From the NCBI GenBank assembly GCA_030038035.1, contig JASHPP010000601.1, positions 1 to 6,255 on the forward strand: a stretch of 6,255 bases of DNA, given 5' to 3'. Positions 5,075 through 6,255 of this stretch are shown here, one piece after another. The stretch's first letter is position 1. Every line of letters starts with the position of its first letter. Source of the DNA: Trebonia sp. GTDB lineage: Bacteria > Actinomycetota > Actinomycetes > Streptosporangiales > Streptosporangiaceae. The notes under the pieces were generated by a model that saw only the letters and a list, made by a program, of their open reading frames with translations, was not told the origin of the DNA and did no database searches. Position numbers and translations under genes: made by a program.

Positions 5075-6255
5075 CTAGCTCCTCTCCCACAGCACCGTGC
5101 CGCCCATGCCAAGTCCCACGCACATCGTCGTCAGCCCGTACCTGACATCCGGGTGCTCGGCGAACTCGCGGGCGAGCTGGATCATCAGCCGGACCCCCGA
5201 GGAGGCGAGCGGGTGGCCGAGCGCGATCGCCCCGCCCCACGGGTTCACGCGCGGGTCGTCGCCGTCGATCTTGAAGTGGTCGAGGAAGGCGAGCACCTGC
5301 ACGGCGAACGCCTCGTTGATCTCGATCAGCCCGATGTCGTCCATGGTCAGGTTGTTCCTGGCCAGCAGCGTCTCGGTGGCGGGCACCGGGCCGATGCCCA
5401 TCACCTCGGGCCCGACGCCCGCGAACGAGAAGTCCACCAGCCGCATCTTCGCGGTCAGGCCAAGCTCACGGGCGACCTCCTCGGCCGCGATCACGCAGCC
5501 GGTGGCCCCGTCGTTGATCCCCGAGGAGTTGCCGGCGGTTACCCGGCCGTGGGGCCGGAATGGCGTCTTCAGCCCGGCCAGGGCCTGCGCCGTGGTGTCC
5601 GGGCGCGGCGGCTCGTCCGTCGTCGCCCAGCCCCAGCCGAGTTCCTGCTCGCCAGCACCAGCCGGCGTCCTGATCGCCATCGGCACCAGGTCGGGCTGGA
5701 TCTTGCCCGCCGTGTAGGCCTGCGCGAGCTTGCGCTGGCTCGCGGCGGCGTACTCATCGGCGCGGGCCTTCGTGATCGCGGGGAACCGGTCGTGCAGGTT
5801 CTCCGCCGTCATGCCCATCGACAGCGCCGAGGAGTCGACGAGCTGCTCGGAGACGAACCGCGGGTTCGGGTCGACGCCCTCGCCCATCGGGTGCCTGCCC
5901 ATGTGCTCGACGCCGCCCGCGATCGCGACGTCGACCGCGCCAAGCGCGACCTCCCCCGCCACGGCGGTCACGGCGGTCATCGCGCCCGCGCACATGCGGT
6001 CAATCGCGTACCCGGGCACGGATCTGGGCAGCCCGGCCAGGACCGCGGCGCTGCGCCCGATGGTCAGCCCCTGGTCGCCGGCCTGCGTGGTGGCGGCGAT
6101 CGCGACCTCGCCGATCCGCTCAGGCGGCAGCGCGGGATTGCGCCGCAGCAGTTCGCGGATCACGCTCACTACCATGTCGTCGGCCCTGGTCTCGGCGTAC
6201 AGGCCGGCCGGGCCCGCCTTGCCGAACGGGGTGCGGACGCCGTCGACGAAGACGA
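5075..6255 (-). CDS. fadA: Acetyl-CoA acyltransferase (3-ketoacyl-CoA thiolase), partial at right edge
   Basis: This thiolase cleaves 3-ketoacyl-CoA with CoA, releasing acetyl-CoA and a shortened acyl-CoA, the last step of the cycle. The frame is open to the window edge, with 392 residues visible. Counting from the first whole codon (6253-6251), it opens VFVDGVRTPFGKAG, typical of the start of thiolases, so probably only a few residues are missing. Seen: nucleophilic Cys in DRMCAGAMTA (C88), NEAF (313-316), catalytic His in ALGHPLASSG (H347) and the second catalytic Cys in CVGLGMGG (C378). All active-site residues are intact. The ATG at 6175 is internal (it follows YAETRADD) and is not the start. 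The gene ends 3 nt before fadB and supplies its ribosome binding site, the usual thiolase-then-FadB order of actinobacterial operons. Acetoacetyl-CoA thiolase activity cannot be excluded, but the partnership with fadB favours beta-oxidation. Confidence 0.95.
   Translation of the reverse strand, partial: VFVDGVRTPFGKAGPAGLYAETRADDMVVSVIRELLRRNPALPPERIGEVAIAATTQAGDQGLTIGRSAAVLAGLPRSVPGYAIDRMCAGAMTAVTAVAGEVALGAVDVAIAGGVEHMGRHPMGEGVDPNPRFVSEQLVDSSALSMGMTAENLHDRFPAITKARADEYAAASQRKLAQAYTAGKIQPDLVPMAIRTPAGAGEQELGWGWATTDEPPRPDTTAQALAGLKTPFRPHGRVTAGNSSGINDGATGCVIAAEEVARELGLTAKMRLVDFSFAGVGPEVMGIGPVPATETLLARNNLTMDDIGLIEINEAFAVQVLAFLDHFKIDGDDPRVNPWGGAIALGHPLASSGVRLMIQLAREFAEHPDVRYGLTTMCVGLGMGGTVLWERS
5079..5084 (-). 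promoter_or_regulatory. Ribosome binding site of fadB inside the fadA 3' end
   Basis: GAGGAG on the minus strand lies seven bases before the fadB ATG and overlaps the last codons of fadA, whose TAG (5075-5077) falls between the site and the start. This supports the chosen start and translational coupling, which would keep the two subunits in balance. Confidence 0.8.

Noticed and set aside
6173..6175. Start of the thiolase at the ATG at 6175.
   Set aside because: The frame continues upstream with VFVDGVRTPFGKAG, the typical thiolase N-terminus, so the true start is beyond the window edge.

Overview
The window is GC-rich, its codons end mostly in G or C, and it carries a Methyltransf_19 (formerly DUF574) gene pair, a family found almost only in Actinomycetes. 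Together with an actinobacterial-style Ser/Thr kinase and FadA/FadB pair, this points to a filamentous-type actinobacterium. I cannot name the genus from sequence alone. Every supported gene lies on the minus strand, so transcription runs from the right edge to the left edge.

Layout in transcription order. (1) Positions 6255 to 2963 hold a two-gene fatty-acid beta-oxidation operon. The thiolase fadA is cut by the right edge. It is followed after 3 nt by fadB, a fused enoyl-CoA hydratase / 3-hydroxyacyl-CoA dehydrogenase whose ribosome binding site lies inside the end of fadA. Together they take enoyl-CoA through hydration, oxidation and thiolysis. (2) Positions 2962 to 2773 are an intergenic region with an AT-rich patch, a candidate promoter and a direct repeat. 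(3) Positions 2772 to 948 hold a run of Methyltransf_19 units: a short broken remnant, then two full-length tandem paralogues separated by 17 nt. (4) Positions 947 to 835 are an intergenic region with a candidate promoter and small repeats. (5) Positions 834 to 1 encode the N-terminal catalytic domain of a Ser/Thr protein kinase, cut by the left edge.

The beta-oxidation genes look ordinary and catalytically complete. The accessory half is less ordinary. The kinase keeps its catalytic Lys, HRD and DFG residues, but its activation segment is shortened to nine residues between DFG and APE. The two methyltransferase paralogues have each lost a different part of the predicted SAM-binding site: one lost motif I, the other the motif II acidic residue. 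A third paralogue upstream is a frameshifted, internally deleted remnant. There is also a perfect 16-bp inverted repeat with a 3-nt spacer inside the fadB coding sequence. I see no RNA gene, CRISPR array, insertion sequence or convincing intrinsic terminator. Evidence for a wholly new system is thin. The best candidate is the pairing of two complementarily degenerate methyltransferases next to a kinase with a minimal activation loop.
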